Source of the DNA: JAAYCI01 sp031551695
GTDB taxonomy: Bacteria; Bacillota; Clostridia; Oscillospirales; Ruminococcaceae
Direction of reading: 5' to 3'
DNA: 64,000 nt
Assembly: GCA_031551695.1 (NCBI GenBank)
Contig: JAVBNG010000018.1
Span: forward strand, 21,462 to 85,461
Shown: positions 1-7,989 of the stretch, piece after piece
Numbering within the stretch: position 1 is the stretch's first letter
How the letters are laid out: each line of letters opens with the position of its first letter
The notes under the pieces: generated by a model
What the model saw: only the letters and a program-made list of their open reading frames with translations
What the model was told of the DNA's origin: nothing
Database searches by the model: none
Translations under genes and position numbers: made by a program

Positions 1-118
1 TGTTACCTCCACGTGTTCAGGCTTCTCTTCTCATTTCTTCTCTCACAATCATACAATCATCACTCAAAAGCGGTGTTTTGTCAAGAGGCGGGCCACTTTT
101 CGGGCTTTGCGCACAAAA
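1..118 (-). other. Upstream region of a gene lying off the left edge
   Basis: No gene fits in this stretch. On the minus strand a GGAGGT ribosome site (complement of positions 5-10) sits at the very edge, so a minus-strand gene probably begins a few bases outside the window. A TTGACA hexamer on the minus strand (complement of about 90-95) could be the -35 of its promoter, but the matching -10 is poor. Confidence 0.35.
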
Positions 119-144
119 CAAAACCCGGCCTGTGGCCGGGTTTT
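119..144 (-). terminator. Intrinsic terminator of the beta-helix lipoprotein gene
   Basis: The inverted repeat CCCGGCC/GGCCGGG has a three-base loop and is flanked by A and T runs. Read on the minus strand it is a compact hairpin followed by T residues, 37 bases past the stop of the lipoprotein gene. Confidence 0.75.
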
Positions 145-180
145 GGGGAGTTTTCATCGCTTGCACCGGCAGGGCCAAAA

Positions 181-1572
181 TCAGCCCAACACTTCGCCGT
201 TGTCAAGGGTAATGGTGTAGCCGTTATAGTTGACGGTGCCGTTGTTCGCAAAGTAGGACAGGGTGCAGTTGCCCGTAAGGGTCCACGTGCAGCCTTCGTC
301 CACGGTGACGGTGGCATTGTTTGGCACGGCGCTGCCCGCCGTGTTTTCCACCACATTCACGGCGCCCTCAAAGGTGGAGCCGTTTTTCAAGGTAAGGGCC
401 AGGGTGGAGATGCTGTCCACCGTCACATCGCCTGTAAGCGTCTGGCCGTCCGCCGTGAAGGCCAGGTTGCCGCCATTTTCGCCCACGGTGCCTTCGGCGG
501 TGCTGTCCACCCCGCCTTCCACGCGGATGAGCCCGCCGCTCCCCGTGTTCGCCATTTCCACGCCGGACAGGACGATGCCCGCCGCCGTGTTGGTAACGTA
601 GAACAGGTCGCCGTTTGCGGTTTCCAGGCTGCCGCCGGTGATGGAAAGCTGGCCGGAACCGCCGTCCCGCCCGTCTTCCACAGTGCTAAACATCTGCACG
701 GCGCCGGGCATTTTGCCGGCGCCGGTTTCGCCCATGCTGCCGGAGACCGCGCATTCCTCAAGGACCAGCATCCCGTCGCCCTCCACCACCAGCGCCTGCG
801 AAAGGTACGCCGTAAGCACCGCGCCGCGCACGGAAACGTCCCCTGTGCTGTACACAGCCGGGCTGTTCAGGCTGTTTGTGGTGTAGCTGCCCCCGTCGGC
901 CACCACCGTGGCCCCTTCGCCGCCGGTGCGGATGCCCATGGAGGCGTCCCCCTCTGTGCTGGCATTCACATTGGTCGCATACAGCACCGCACCGCCGTTT
1001 GCCAGCAGGGTAGCCGAGTCGTTGCCGTCCGTCATCACGGTCACGTCAACAAGGGTGATGCCGGTGCCGTCTCCATATGCCACAACGGCATTGGCATCGG
1101 CGGGGTATGCACTCACGGCGGAGTTGTTCATGGTCACATTCGCGCCGTTCAGCGCCAAAAATGCGGCGTTTCGGCCATAGGCCGCGCTGTTTGCGGCATT
1201 GGTGCTTTCGCCGCTCATTTTGCTCACGGTGACATCGTCCAGTGTGGCGGTGGCGCCCTCCACACGCAGGGCGTTTTCGTCATCGTTGCTCGAGTCAAAA
1301 TCCAGCACGGAATACGTGCCGTCGTCGCTGATGATATTCGCCGCCGCGCCGTATTCCATATCGGCCTGCGCGGAAGAGGACGCGGAGGACGAGGAAGGCG
1401 GCGTCTGTGCGCTTGCGGCCGTGGCTTCGGCACTCGGGACGCCCGCCGCGGAAGAGGCGTCGCCTTCCGCCGCGTAAGACGCGCTGCTGCACGCCGCCAT
1501 CGCTGCGCAGCACATGGCCGCTGCGCACAGCAGGGCAAAGGACTTTTTCTTTTTATTCAAAACAGTGTTCAC
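181..1572 (-). CDS. Beta-helix repeat lipoprotein, probable surface protein
   Basis: The protein of about 463 residues starts with a lysine-rich stretch, a hydrophobic segment and a lipobox ending AMAAC, so it should be a secreted lipoprotein. A Ser/Ala-rich linker follows. The rest (about residues 75-460) consists of short Asn/Gly/Thr/Val-rich beta units such as NGANVTMNNS and ATVVADGGSYTT, the pattern of right-handed parallel beta-helix or polymorphic outer-membrane-like repeats. No catalytic residues were recognised. Adhesion or glycan binding at the cell surface is only a guess. The start is uncertain: a GTG at 1570-1572 lies very close to a weak AAAGG, and a TTG four codons later is an alternative. 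The gene is monocistronic, with its own terminator. Confidence 0.7.
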   Translation of the reverse strand: MNTVLNKKKKSFALLCAAAMCCAAMAACSSASYAAEGDASSAAGVPSAEATAASAQTPPSSSSASSSAQADMEYGAAANIISDDGTYSVLDFDSSNDDENALRVEGATATLDDVTVSKMSGESTNAANSAAYGRNAAFLALNGANVTMNNSAVSAYPADANAVVAYGDGTGITLVDVTVMTDGNDSATLLANGGAVLYATNVNASTEGDASMGIRTGGEGATVVADGGSYTTNSLNSPAVYSTGDVSVRGAVLTAYLSQALVVEGDGMLVLEECAVSGSMGETGAGKMPGAVQMFSTVEDGRDGGSGQLSITGGSLETANGDLFYVTNTAAGIVLSGVEMANTGSGGLIRVEGGVDSTAEGTVGENGGNLAFTADGQTLTGDVTVDSISTLALTLKNGSTFEGAVNVVENTAGSAVPNNATVTVDEGCTWTLTGNCTLSYFANNGTVNYNGYTITLDNGEVLG

Positions 1573-1684
1573 ACCTTTCGGTTTTCAGTGGGCATTTCTT
1601 GCATGCCTGTTTCATCATACCCGCCGTCCCCCACGAAATCTCGTCGTTTTTGTCACGCGGGTGAAAAACCACACCGGCCGGGGT

Positions 1685-1713
1685 TTGAAAAAACACGCGG
1701 CGTGTAGTAGAAT
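1685..1713 (+). promoter_or_regulatory. Promoter of the small membrane protein gene
   Basis: TTGAAA (1685-1690) and TAGAAT (1708-1713) are separated by exactly 17 bases and lie 33 bases before the downstream ATG. Confidence 0.6.
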
Positions 1714-1745
1714 TAGGTTACACTGTTCCACAGGAGGTTCTCCCC

Positions 1746-2150
1746 ATGAAAACACAGGACACCGAGAAAAAATTCGACCCCAAACACCTGGCGGCACAAG
1801 CGGCACCCCCGCCCATGGGCGAAGCGGCCGCCCTGCCGCATGCGGCAACAACGAATGCGCCCACACACACAGCCGCGCAAGCCGTGGCACCGCCGTTGCA
1901 TCAGTCCTCCTCCGGCGGCCTTGGCGATGTATTGGGCGAGGTGCTGGGCGGTGCGCCCGGCGCGCAGCAGTCCTCCGGCGGCCTTGGCGATATATTGGGC
2001 GAAGTGCTGGGCGGCGCGCAAAGCAGCAGCCCGGCATACACGCAAAACAGCGCCGAAGCGGAAAAAAAGAAGCGCACGCGGGACATCATTTTGCTTATTT
2101 GCACCCTTGGTTTTTGGTATTTCCGCATGAAAAAGCGCGGTCAATCCTAG
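1746..2150 (+). CDS. Small Ala/Pro-rich membrane-anchored protein, unknown function
   Basis: The 134-residue protein is preceded by a good AGGAGG site. It has a hydrophilic Ala/Pro/His-rich N-terminus, then two near-identical Gly/Leu units (SSGGLGDVLGEVLGG and SSGGLGDILGEVLGG, about residues 56-95). A charged stretch is followed by one hydrophobic segment (IILLICTLGFWYF) and a basic tail, so it is probably a C-terminally anchored membrane protein facing the cytoplasm. The duplicated unit is visible in the DNA as well. I do not recognise the family. The stop codon abuts a decayed oxidoreductase gene, which suggests a deletion joined the two. Confidence 0.6.
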   Translation: MKTQDTEKKFDPKHLAAQAAPPPMGEAAALPHAATTNAPTHTAAQAVAPPLHQSSSGGLGDVLGEVLGGAPGAQQSSGGLGDILGEVLGGAQSSSPAYTQNSAEAEKKKRTRDIILLICTLGFWYFRMKKRGQS

Positions 2151-2154
2151 ACAG

Positions 2155-2808
2155 TTGGAAAGCGGGGCAGGCGATGCGGTGTATGTGGCCAGCCCCACGT
2201 GCCTACACCACGCCCATGCCATGGCGGCCCTGCAAAGCGGTAAACACGTGCTGGGCGAAAAGCCCGCCGCGTCGGGCAGCGCGGAGCTTGCCGAACTGCT
2301 GGCCACCGCCCGTGCAAACGGCGCACTGGTGGATATCGGCGTGTACTGCGTGCAGCTGATGGTGGCGCTGTTCGGCCGGCCCGAAAGCCTGCAAAGCGCG
2401 GGCATTCTGCTGGAAAACGGCCTGGACGGGCAAGGGATGATTTTGGCCAAATGCCCCGGCATGCTGGCGGAACTGAGCTATTCAAAAATTTGTGACGCGG
2501 CTGCACCCAGCACCATCTAGGGCGAAGACGCTGCCCTTGTGTGGACGGACATGACAAGCCCCGGCGCCATCACCCTTGTGCCCAGAAAAGGCCCGCGCGA
2601 GGTTTTCCCCTGCGGCGGCGGCGAAAACAACCTGAAGTTTGAGATTGAGGCGTTTTTGCAAATGGCCGCCGGCCCGCAAAACACCGGCACCGCCGGCCCC
2701 GGCGCTTTTACCGCGGCACAGTCCAACGCAATCTCAACACTTTCCATGGGAATTCTGGACGAAGCGCGCCGCCAGCAGGGCATTGTGTTCCCGGCAGACT
2801 GCGTTTAA
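2155..2808 (+). pseudogene. Decayed Gfo/Idh/MocA-family oxidoreductase
   Basis: The reading frame encodes the middle and C-terminal parts of a Gfo/Idh/MocA NAD(P)-dependent oxidoreductase, with recognisable DAVYVASPT and GKHVLGEKP motifs. The N-terminal nucleotide-binding GxGxxG region is missing; the frame begins only a few bases after the preceding gene's stop. The same frame then carries a TAG at 2518-2520 where the family context suggests a Glu codon (GAG to TAG), and continues open to a TAA at 2806-2808. N-terminal deletion plus a nonsense codon makes this a pseudogene. An intact relative of the same superfamily lies at 16080-17105. Confidence 0.8.
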
Positions 2809-2835
2809 AAAAGCGCCGTGCTCTCGCCGTTAAGT

Positions 2836-2880
2836 AAAAAAAACAAGGCCCCGTCCATTGTGGACGCGGCCTTGTTTGTG
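2836..2880 (-). terminator. Intrinsic terminator, 3' end of the VOC/DUF5655/DUF2200 operon
   Basis: A 10-bp perfect stem (2841-2850 with 2868-2877) is flanked on the left by an A run, which reads as a T tract on the minus strand. It may also stop transcription leaving the pseudogene on the plus strand. Confidence 0.75.
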
Positions 2881-2896
2881 TTAAATTTATACTGGG

Positions 2897-3313
2897 TTAT
2901 TTTTGCCCCACGAAATTCCACATCACGCCGAACTTGTCGAACACCACGCCGGCGCACGGGCTGTAGAAAGTCTCTTCCAGCGGCATGCCCACCCGGCCTT
3001 CCTCGGCCAGAATGGCAAAGGCGGCCTTCACCTTGTCCACCACCGTCTCCACAGCCAGGGAAACGCGCTCGCTCTCCGGGTCGTTCAGCGGCTGGCCGGG
3101 CCCGCAGTCCGACATGCGGATAAAATCATCCCCCATTTGCAGCGTCACCTGCACCACCCGGTCCATAAATTCAGCCGGGATGGCAAAAGCAGGGTTTGGG
3201 GGCAAATCGGAAAAACGCATCACCTGCTGCACTTCGGCGCCAAAGGCGCGCTTGTACAAATCAATGGCTTCCTGGCAATTGCCGCCAAATGTAAGATATG
3301 GCCTGATTTTCAT
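2897..3313 (-). CDS. PhnB-like VOC (glyoxalase-fold) protein
   Basis: The protein of about 138 residues has the N-terminal pattern MKIRPYLTFGGNCQEA and the later features of the PhnB/YjdN branch of the vicinal-oxygen-chelate superfamily (FYxPCAGVVFDKFGVMWNF near the C-terminus). Substrate unknown; many members bind a metal or simply act as small-molecule binding folds. The start at 3313 was chosen because an AAAGGAG site lies just upstream and the stop of the preceding gene is one base away. It is the last gene of a three-gene minus-strand operon and ends at a terminator. Confidence 0.8.
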   Translation of the reverse strand: MKIRPYLTFGGNCQEAIDLYKRAFGAEVQQVMRFSDLPPNPAFAIPAEFMDRVVQVTLQMGDDFIRMSDCGPGQPLNDPESERVSLAVETVVDKVKAAFAILAEEGRVGMPLEETFYSPCAGVVFDKFGVMWNFVGQK

Positions 3314-3314
3314 A

Positions 3315-3761
3315 CTAAACTCCTTTATTTTCTTCAATTTTGTTTGGGCGCTCTCGGATAAGTTCCAGCCGGTCACGGCGCTTTTTTCCCTTTTGCAGCG
3401 AGAACTGATAGCTCTCCTCTATCCAGCCCATCAGCTCGTCGTCGATTTCCTCCACCCGCTGCACGATCACATGGTGCGTCCAGCGGTTCGGGTACGGCTC
3501 CACCGATTCCGCGATGCGCGGGTGGACAAACTGGTGGTCCAACCCAAATGTCACCAGCATATACTTGTCCGGCCAGCCCTTTCGCTTGCGGAACGGCGGC
3601 CACGCCCAGGCGAAGGCGTGGGTGTTGTAAAAACTCACCTGTGTGGCCTTCACCATAATCGTAACATCCGGGTGCGCCGCCAAAACGCGCTGTTCAAACG
3701 CCTCATACAGCGGCAGCGTGCCGGGCACTTTGTCAAACAGCATCATACAGTCCGGGTTCAT
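3315..3761 (-). CDS. DUF5655 domain protein
   Basis: About 148 residues. The core pattern of a 'PDVTIMVKATQVSF' segment, then 'FAWAW', and a C-terminal 'PRIAESVEP' with 'RWTHHV' matches the DUF5655 family as I know it. The function is unknown. I chose the ATG at 3761 over the longer frame (to 3845), because GGAGGAG lies seven bases upstream and the shorter form avoids a 50-base overlap with the DUF2200 gene. The stop is one base before the next start, so it is translated together with the VOC gene. Confidence 0.7.
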   Translation of the reverse strand: MNPDCMMLFDKVPGTLPLYEAFEQRVLAAHPDVTIMVKATQVSFYNTHAFAWAWPPFRKRKGWPDKYMLVTFGLDHQFVHPRIAESVEPYPNRWTHHVIVQRVEEIDDELMGWIEESYQFSLQKGKKRRDRLELIRERPNKIEENKGV

Positions 3762-3795
3762 CGGCACTGCTCCTCCGCAAATGTACGCAACCGTG

Positions 3796-4149
3796 TTATC
3801 CTTTTCGAAGAATTTTCTCCATAGGTCTCCCTTTTGCCAATTCATCCACCATTTTGTCCAGCCAGCGCACCTTTTGGATCACCGCGTCCTCAATTTCCTC
3901 CACGCGGTACCCGCAGATGCTGCCCGTGATGAGGGAGGCGCCCGGGTTCATTCGCGGGGCGCCGGCAAAAAAGGCCTCCATGTCCGCTTCGCCGTCTATC
4001 TGCTGCTGCAGGGAATCCTTGTCATAGCCGGTAAGCCAAAAAATGATTTCATCCACTTCGGCCTTGCTTCTGCCTTTTTTCTCCGCCTTTTCAATGTATA
4101 GCGGGTATACGCTGGCAAAGGTGATGGTATAGGCCCGGGGCTTTTTCAT
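3796..4149 (-). CDS. DUF2200 family protein
   Basis: The 117-residue protein begins MKKPRAYTITFASVYPLY and contains the segment KAEVDEIIFWLTGYD, both typical of DUF2200. The function is unknown. The start at 4149 has a GGAGTG site at the right spacing and lies downstream of a strong promoter; the longer frame to 4239 would start upstream of the promoter. It is the first gene of the DUF2200-DUF5655-VOC operon. Confidence 0.8.
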   Translation of the reverse strand: MKKPRAYTITFASVYPLYIEKAEKKGRSKAEVDEIIFWLTGYDKDSLQQQIDGEADMEAFFAGAPRMNPGASLITGSICGYRVEEIEDAVIQKVRWLDKMVDELAKGRPMEKILRKG

Positions 4150-4192
4150 GGGAACACTCCTTCCGCGTCTCAATTTCAGGGGCTTTTCGAAC

Positions 4193-4221
4193 AGTATACA
4201 CCATCCCTTTTCCTCCAACAA
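4193..4221 (-). promoter_or_regulatory. Promoter of the DUF2200 operon
   Basis: On the minus strand TTGTTG (complement of 4216-4221) and TATACT (complement of 4193-4198) are spaced by 17 bases, placing the start site about 35-40 bases before the DUF2200 ATG. Confidence 0.65.
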
Positions 4222-4225
4222 CGCA

Positions 4226-4257
4226 AAATCGCGCGGCATCCTTACGGATGCCGCACA
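4226..4257 (-). terminator. Hairpin after the glutathione peroxidase gene
   Basis: The 9-bp perfect stem GCGGCATCC/GGATGCCGC (4233-4241 and 4246-4254) has a four-base loop and lies just past the peroxidase stop. The following T run is short, so termination may be partial. Confidence 0.55.
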
Positions 4258-4263
4258 ACTTTC

Positions 4264-4797
4264 TTACAGCAGCGCCTCTATGTCCGCTTCCAGCCGTTCC
4301 GGCTTGTAGGCGGGCGAATACCGCGCCACCACGGCGCCGTCTTTGCCTATCAAAAATTTCCCGAAGTTCCACTTAATGTCGCCCGCTTTGGCAAGGGGCT
4401 TCAGCAGCTTCACCTTTTTTTCGAAAGACTTGCTCTCTTCGTCGCCGCGGTCCTCCGGGGCTTGCTCCCGCAGCCAGGCATACAGCGGGTCGGCGTCCTT
4501 GCCGTTCACGTCTATTTTGGCAAAACGCGGGAAGGTGGTGCCGTAGTTCAGCGTGCAGAACGACGTGATCTCCTCGTCGCTGCCCGGCGCCTGCCCCAGA
4601 AACTGGTTGCAGGGAAAATCGAGAATTTCAAAGCCCCGCTCCCGGTACTTTTGGTACAGGGCTTCCAGCGCCTCGTACTGCGGCGTCAGGCCGCACTTGG
4701 TGGCGGTGTTCACCACCAGCAGCACCTTGCCCCTGTAATCGGCCAGCGATACCGCCTCGCCCTTGTTGTCCTTCACGGTAAAATCGTAAATGGTCAT
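4264..4797 (-). CDS. Glutathione peroxidase family protein (cysteine type)
   Basis: 177 residues, the usual size for bacterial GPx. The peroxidatic site is a cysteine (NTATKCGLTPQY, Cys35). The conserved FPCNQF segment and the WNFGKFL segment supply the rest of the Cys/Gln/Trp/Asn catalytic set. The product should reduce hydroperoxides in the cytoplasm. In bacteria such enzymes usually use thioredoxin rather than glutathione, but that cannot be read here. Its ATG overlaps the stop of the upstream membrane-protein gene (ATGA), so the two are co-translated. It closes an operon headed by an OhrR-type regulator, in line with a peroxide-defence role. Confidence 0.9.
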   Translation of the reverse strand: MTIYDFTVKDNKGEAVSLADYRGKVLLVVNTATKCGLTPQYEALEALYQKYRERGFEILDFPCNQFLGQAPGSDEEITSFCTLNYGTTFPRFAKIDVNGKDADPLYAWLREQAPEDRGDEESKSFEKKVKLLKPLAKAGDIKWNFGKFLIGKDGAVVARYSPAYKPERLEADIEALL

Positions 4798-5471
4798 GTT
4801 GTTTTCTCCTTTGCTTTTTTTCTGGCGTCGGCATAGCCCATCCAAACAATCCACACATAGGCGCATGTTTTCGGGATCATCAGCATGCCGAGCGCCGGGA
4901 TGCTGTCTGCGAACAATACAACCGGGATGTAGAACAAAAAGCTGAGCAGCACCGCCAGCCACATGAACCGGAACGCCTTGTCGTGGCTGCGTTTTGCCTC
5001 GCGGTAATACAAAACGATGATGAGGGCGCCCAGCAGCGCGAAGGGGATGTTGCGCCAAATGCCCCAAATCAGCGGCGCGTCGGGGCTGAGCCACCGGTTT
5101 TGCGGCAGCAGGCACAGCGCGACGCGCGCGGCGGCCAGCGTGTAAACCGCCGCAGTAAGCGCGGGCATGCTGCCCTTTTTGTACCGCTGCTGCCACACAT
5201 GGTACAGCAATACATAAAACACCGTCATGGTAACGGACGTGACCAGCTTGCCAAAGCCCAACGCCGCGGCGTGGTTGGCCAGCCCGTCCGTAAGCAGCGC
5301 GTACATGCGCGGCACCAGGTGGAACGCGTCCCCGCAGCCGAGGACAATGGCCATCACGCCAAACAGGCGGAACTGCTTTTCACCGCCCGCCAGGCGCAAA
5401 ACCAGCACGCCCAGCGTGATGACGCAAATCAAATAGGCTATTTCAAACACCGGTTCCATAATTGCCTGCAT
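4794..5471 (-). CDS. Seven-helix integral membrane protein, unknown function
   Basis: The roughly 225-residue protein consists almost entirely of hydrophobic segments, about seven, starting right after MQAIMEPVFEIAY. The loops are short and basic, and the C-terminal tail is Lys-rich. No transport or enzyme motif was recognised. The start at 5471 follows a GGAGG site; the longer frame to 5540 would run into the radical SAM gene. Position between the radical SAM gene (11 bases upstream) and the peroxidase (4-base overlap) makes it part of the OhrR operon. Confidence 0.75.
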   Translation of the reverse strand: MQAIMEPVFEIAYLICVITLGVLVLRLAGGEKQFRLFGVMAIVLGCGDAFHLVPRMYALLTDGLANHAAALGFGKLVTSVTMTVFYVLLYHVWQQRYKKGSMPALTAAVYTLAAARVALCLLPQNRWLSPDAPLIWGIWRNIPFALLGALIIVLYYREAKRSHDKAFRFMWLAVLLSFLFYIPVVLFADSIPALGMLMIPKTCAYVWIVWMGYADARKKAKEKTT

Positions 5472-5482
5472 CGTAATCCCTC

Positions 5483-6556
5483 CTAAGCTTTTGCGGCGGC
5501 GAGGGCGTGCACCTCGTCCGCCTGGCCAAACAACGCGCACCCGCCGGTGTGCTCTTTTTCAAGAAGGCCACCCTCGCGCAGGCGTGTAAACAGTGGCGAG
5601 CGCAACGCCTCGCGCAGCGGCGTTGTTTTCAGGTTGGTGTCGGCGTACGGCGAAAAGGGGCAAGGCTCCGCGCCGCCGGAGGCGTTGATGTGGAAGAAGC
5701 CCCGTCCGGCAGCCAGGCACCCGCCGGCCTCCTTTTCGTCCCCGGGGAAGGAGAGCACGATCATATCCCCTGCCGCCCGCAGGGCGCTGACGCGGGCGTC
5801 CAGCAGGGCGCGGGCGGCATCGTCCAGCGCAAGTTGCGGGTTTTCCACGGGCACATATTCCACAAACACCACCGCCCGGCAGCCCTTTTTGCGCAGGCCC
5901 GAAAGAAAATCGCCGCTTGTGACAAGCGCAAGGTTTTCGCTCGTTACGGTGATGGACGCGCCAAACAGCAAGTCCCCGGCGGCCAGCCGCGCCATGGCGG
6001 CCATGGCCTGTTCATGCACCCCGCCGCCGCGCCGGATATCGGTCTCTTCCGCGCCGCCCTCAATGCTGATGATGGGAATGAGGTTGCGGTGCGCTTCAAA
6101 CAGGGCAAGGCTGTCTTCACCCAGCATTGTTCCGTTCGTAAACACGGGGAACAGCACCGCCGGCCGCGCCGCCGCTTCTTCCAGCACATCCCGCCGCATC
6201 AGCGGCTCGCCGCCCGCCAGCAGCACGGCCACAACACCCGCCTCTTCCGCCTCGGCAAAAATCCTGCGCCAGTGCCCGCGGGTAAGTTCATCACGGCCAC
6301 AGCTGTGGTTCGCGCGGTCATAGCATCCGGCGCAGCGCAGGTTGCACGCCTCTGTGATGCTGGCGATGAGGAAGGAGGGGATATGCTCGCCCGCCTGCGC
6401 CAGGGTGTGCCTGCGTTTTTCGGCGCGCGTTGCCGCGCGCGCGTACCCGGCAAAAAACATGCCCGCTTTGGGGTTTTGCAGCGTGGCACGCAAAATATCC
6501 TTCACCAGTTGTTCCACACCGGCGTTCAAGTATTGTTCCAGCTCAACCGGTCCCAT
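5483..6556 (-). CDS. Radical SAM protein
   Basis: 357 residues. The motif CNLRCAGCY (starting about residue 72) is the CxxxCxxC site for the SAM-binding 4Fe-4S cluster. GGEPL, an NGT loop and an IEGG segment follow as expected for the TIM-barrel core. Near the C-terminus a short cysteine region (GGCLAAGRGFF and EPCPFSPYA) resembles a reduced SPASM or twitch-type auxiliary site. The substrate cannot be told. It is translated from within the end of the OhrR-like gene (14-base overlap), so its expression should follow the peroxide-sensing regulator. It is not obviously the maturase of the sulfatase at 56.8 kb. Confidence 0.85.
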   Translation of the reverse strand: MGPVELEQYLNAGVEQLVKDILRATLQNPKAGMFFAGYARAATRAEKRRHTLAQAGEHIPSFLIASITEACNLRCAGCYDRANHSCGRDELTRGHWRRIFAEAEEAGVVAVLLAGGEPLMRRDVLEEAAARPAVLFPVFTNGTMLGEDSLALFEAHRNLIPIISIEGGAEETDIRRGGGVHEQAMAAMARLAAGDLLFGASITVTSENLALVTSGDFLSGLRKKGCRAVVFVEYVPVENPQLALDDAARALLDARVSALRAAGDMIVLSFPGDEKEAGGCLAAGRGFFHINASGGAEPCPFSPYADTNLKTTPLREALRSPLFTRLREGGLLEKEHTGGCALFGQADEVHALAAAKA

Positions 6557-6983
6557 GTCCGCCCTCCATTTGCCCCAGCAGTTTATACAACAATCCGTAC
6601 AGCGTTCCCGCTTCTTCAGCGCTCAGGTTTACACATTCCCCCATGCGCGCGGGAATTTGCAGCGCCCGCTCCCGCAGGGCTTCCCCCTGCGGCGTGAGGG
6701 TGACGACCAAATTGCGTTCGTCCGCCTTGGCACGCGCGCGTGCCACCAGCCCCTGCCCTTCCAGCTTTTTTAAAAGGGGCGTAAGGGTGCCGGAATCCAG
6801 AAACAGCGCCGCGCCAAGCTCTTTCACGCCCGCTTGCCTGCGCTCCCACAGCACCATCATGGTGATGTATTGCGTGTAGGTAAGGCCAATTTCGCCAAGA
6901 AACGGCGTGTAGAGCCTCACAATGCCCCGCGCCGCGGCATACAGCGGGAAGCACAGCTGGTTTTCAAGTTTTAAAGGATCCAC
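6543..6983 (-). CDS. OhrR-type MarR family regulator
   Basis: The 146-residue winged-helix protein starts at a GTG (6981-6983) with GGAGG seven bases upstream; the in-frame ATG at 7022 would lie upstream of the promoter's start site. LENQLCFPLYAA near the N-terminus carries the cysteine that OhrR proteins use to sense organic hydroperoxides. LTYTQYITMMVLWE and the TLTPLLKKLEGQGLV recognition helix are typical of the subgroup. It probably represses its own operon (radical SAM, membrane protein, glutathione peroxidase) until the cysteine is oxidised. A palindromic operator overlaps its promoter. Confidence 0.85.
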   Translation of the reverse strand: MDPLKLENQLCFPLYAAARGIVRLYTPFLGEIGLTYTQYITMMVLWERRQAGVKELGAALFLDSGTLTPLLKKLEGQGLVARARAKADERNLVVTLTPQGEALRERALQIPARMGECVNLSAEEAGTLYGLLYKLLGQMEGGHGTG

Positions 6984-7023
6984 GGGCACACCTCCGGATA
7001 ACGGGATTAGTCGGATTTCCATA

Positions 7024-7066
7024 AGTATAGCACCGTCAAAAAATTAAATCAAGCACAATTTAATTT
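7024..7066 (-). promoter_or_regulatory. Promoter and OhrR-like operator of the ohrR operon
   Basis: On the minus strand TTGATT (complement of 7047-7052) and TATACT (complement of 7024-7029) are 17 bases apart. The inverted repeat AAATTAAAT/ATTTAATTT (7041-7049 and 7058-7066) overlaps the -35. It resembles known OhrR operators, which are built from AATT-rich palindromes. This promoter also fixes the GTG start of the regulator. Confidence 0.7.
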
Positions 7067-7293
7067 TATAAAATTTTTTAAATTTTGGTTGTTGGGCCAA
7101 CTTCCGCAAGCACTGCGGCGCATGCTGGCAAAGCCGCGTAAGCGGGCCCGCACTTACCCCGGGGTCCATATCAGCCGTTTCGACAGGAATGCGCCATGCC
7201 GAATGGTACAATTAAAAACCACGCATCTGCGTTTTCCAACGGTGCAACTGCCGCACCGGAATTGAGGACACGCGAAACAAAGGAGAAATTACG

Positions 7294-7674
7294 ATGAGTT
7301 ACACAAAAACGATAGCAGCCGGGGAATTGCAGCCCGGTATGATGCGAAAGATCACGGTTGAGGGCAGAAGCATTTTGCTTGTCAATTTGGGCGGCGCGTT
7401 CTTTGCCCTTTCCAACACCTGCACCCACATGGGCGGCTCTTTGGCAGACGGTGTTCTGGAGGGCGACGTCGTGCACTGCCCGCGCCACCACGCCGGGTTT
7501 GAAGTCAAAACCGGACGCTGCGTCGTCCGGCCGAAGATTCTGCTTTTCAACGGGCACGCGGCCAGTTTGCCGACCTACCCCGTAAAAGTGGAACAGGGCG
7601 CTGTTTGGGTGGATACCCGCCAAATGCCGCCGCCCCCGATGCAGCCAACCGCCGGCCAGACAGCGCGGCAATAA
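7294..7674 (+). CDS. Rieske [2Fe-2S] ferredoxin-like protein
   Basis: 126 residues, preceded by AAAGGAG. The two cluster motifs are visible: CTHMGG (about residues 44-49) and CPRHHAGF (about residues 63-70), giving two Cys and two His ligands. The fold length matches the stand-alone Rieske proteins that pass electrons to oxygenases or reductases; no oxygenase gene is nearby. The C-terminal 15 residues are a Pro/Gln-rich tail. It is alone in its transcription unit, divergent from the ohrR operon, and ends before a strong hairpin. Confidence 0.85.
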   Translation: MSYTKTIAAGELQPGMMRKITVEGRSILLVNLGGAFFALSNTCTHMGGSLADGVLEGDVVHCPRHHAGFEVKTGRCVVRPKILLFNGHAASLPTYPVKVEQGAVWVDTRQMPPPPMQPTAGQTARQ

Positions 7675-7710
7675 CGTCTTTTTTGAGAGCGGCATTGTAA
7701 ATTCCAATGC

Positions 7711-7766
7711 GCCACATTAAAACAGCGAATGCCTCCGAAAAGAGGCATTCGCTGTTTTAATGTGGC
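7711..7766 (+). terminator. Perfect 25-bp hairpin after the Rieske gene
   Basis: Two 25-base arms (7711-7735 and 7742-7766) pair without mismatch around a six-base loop. There is no long T run after it, though the stem itself contains TTTT. It may be a terminator or mRNA-end stabiliser. From 7767 to about 7989 I see no gene or motif. Confidence 0.6.
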
Positions 7767-7989
7767 CTATCAAGGCCGGGCGTACCGGAGCCCGCCTTCG
7801 CACCGCCCGTTTGGCCTGTTTATGAAACGGTAATAAGAAAACCAAGACGCAATCTATTTACAGTATAAACCGGGATGTAAGTATGATTTGAAGTATATTG
7901 TCGAGAAACTATTTTGGGGGGACGCTTTTCAATCCGGATGAAGGCGGACGATGCGGCCACTTATTTTCTGTTTACGTTTGCCGCGGCTA

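Noticed and set aside
13..1707. A long plus-strand open frame of 564 codons over the beta-helix gene
   Set aside because: It is the antisense shadow of the minus-strand lipoprotein, rich in His/Gly/Ala/Arg without any family motif, and has no ribosome site.
5483..6556. Radical SAM protein as sulfatase maturase for the sulfatase at 56.8 kb
   Set aside because: It lacks the full set of SPASM cysteines expected of anaerobic sulfatase-maturating enzymes, is 50 kb away, and sits in a different regulon.
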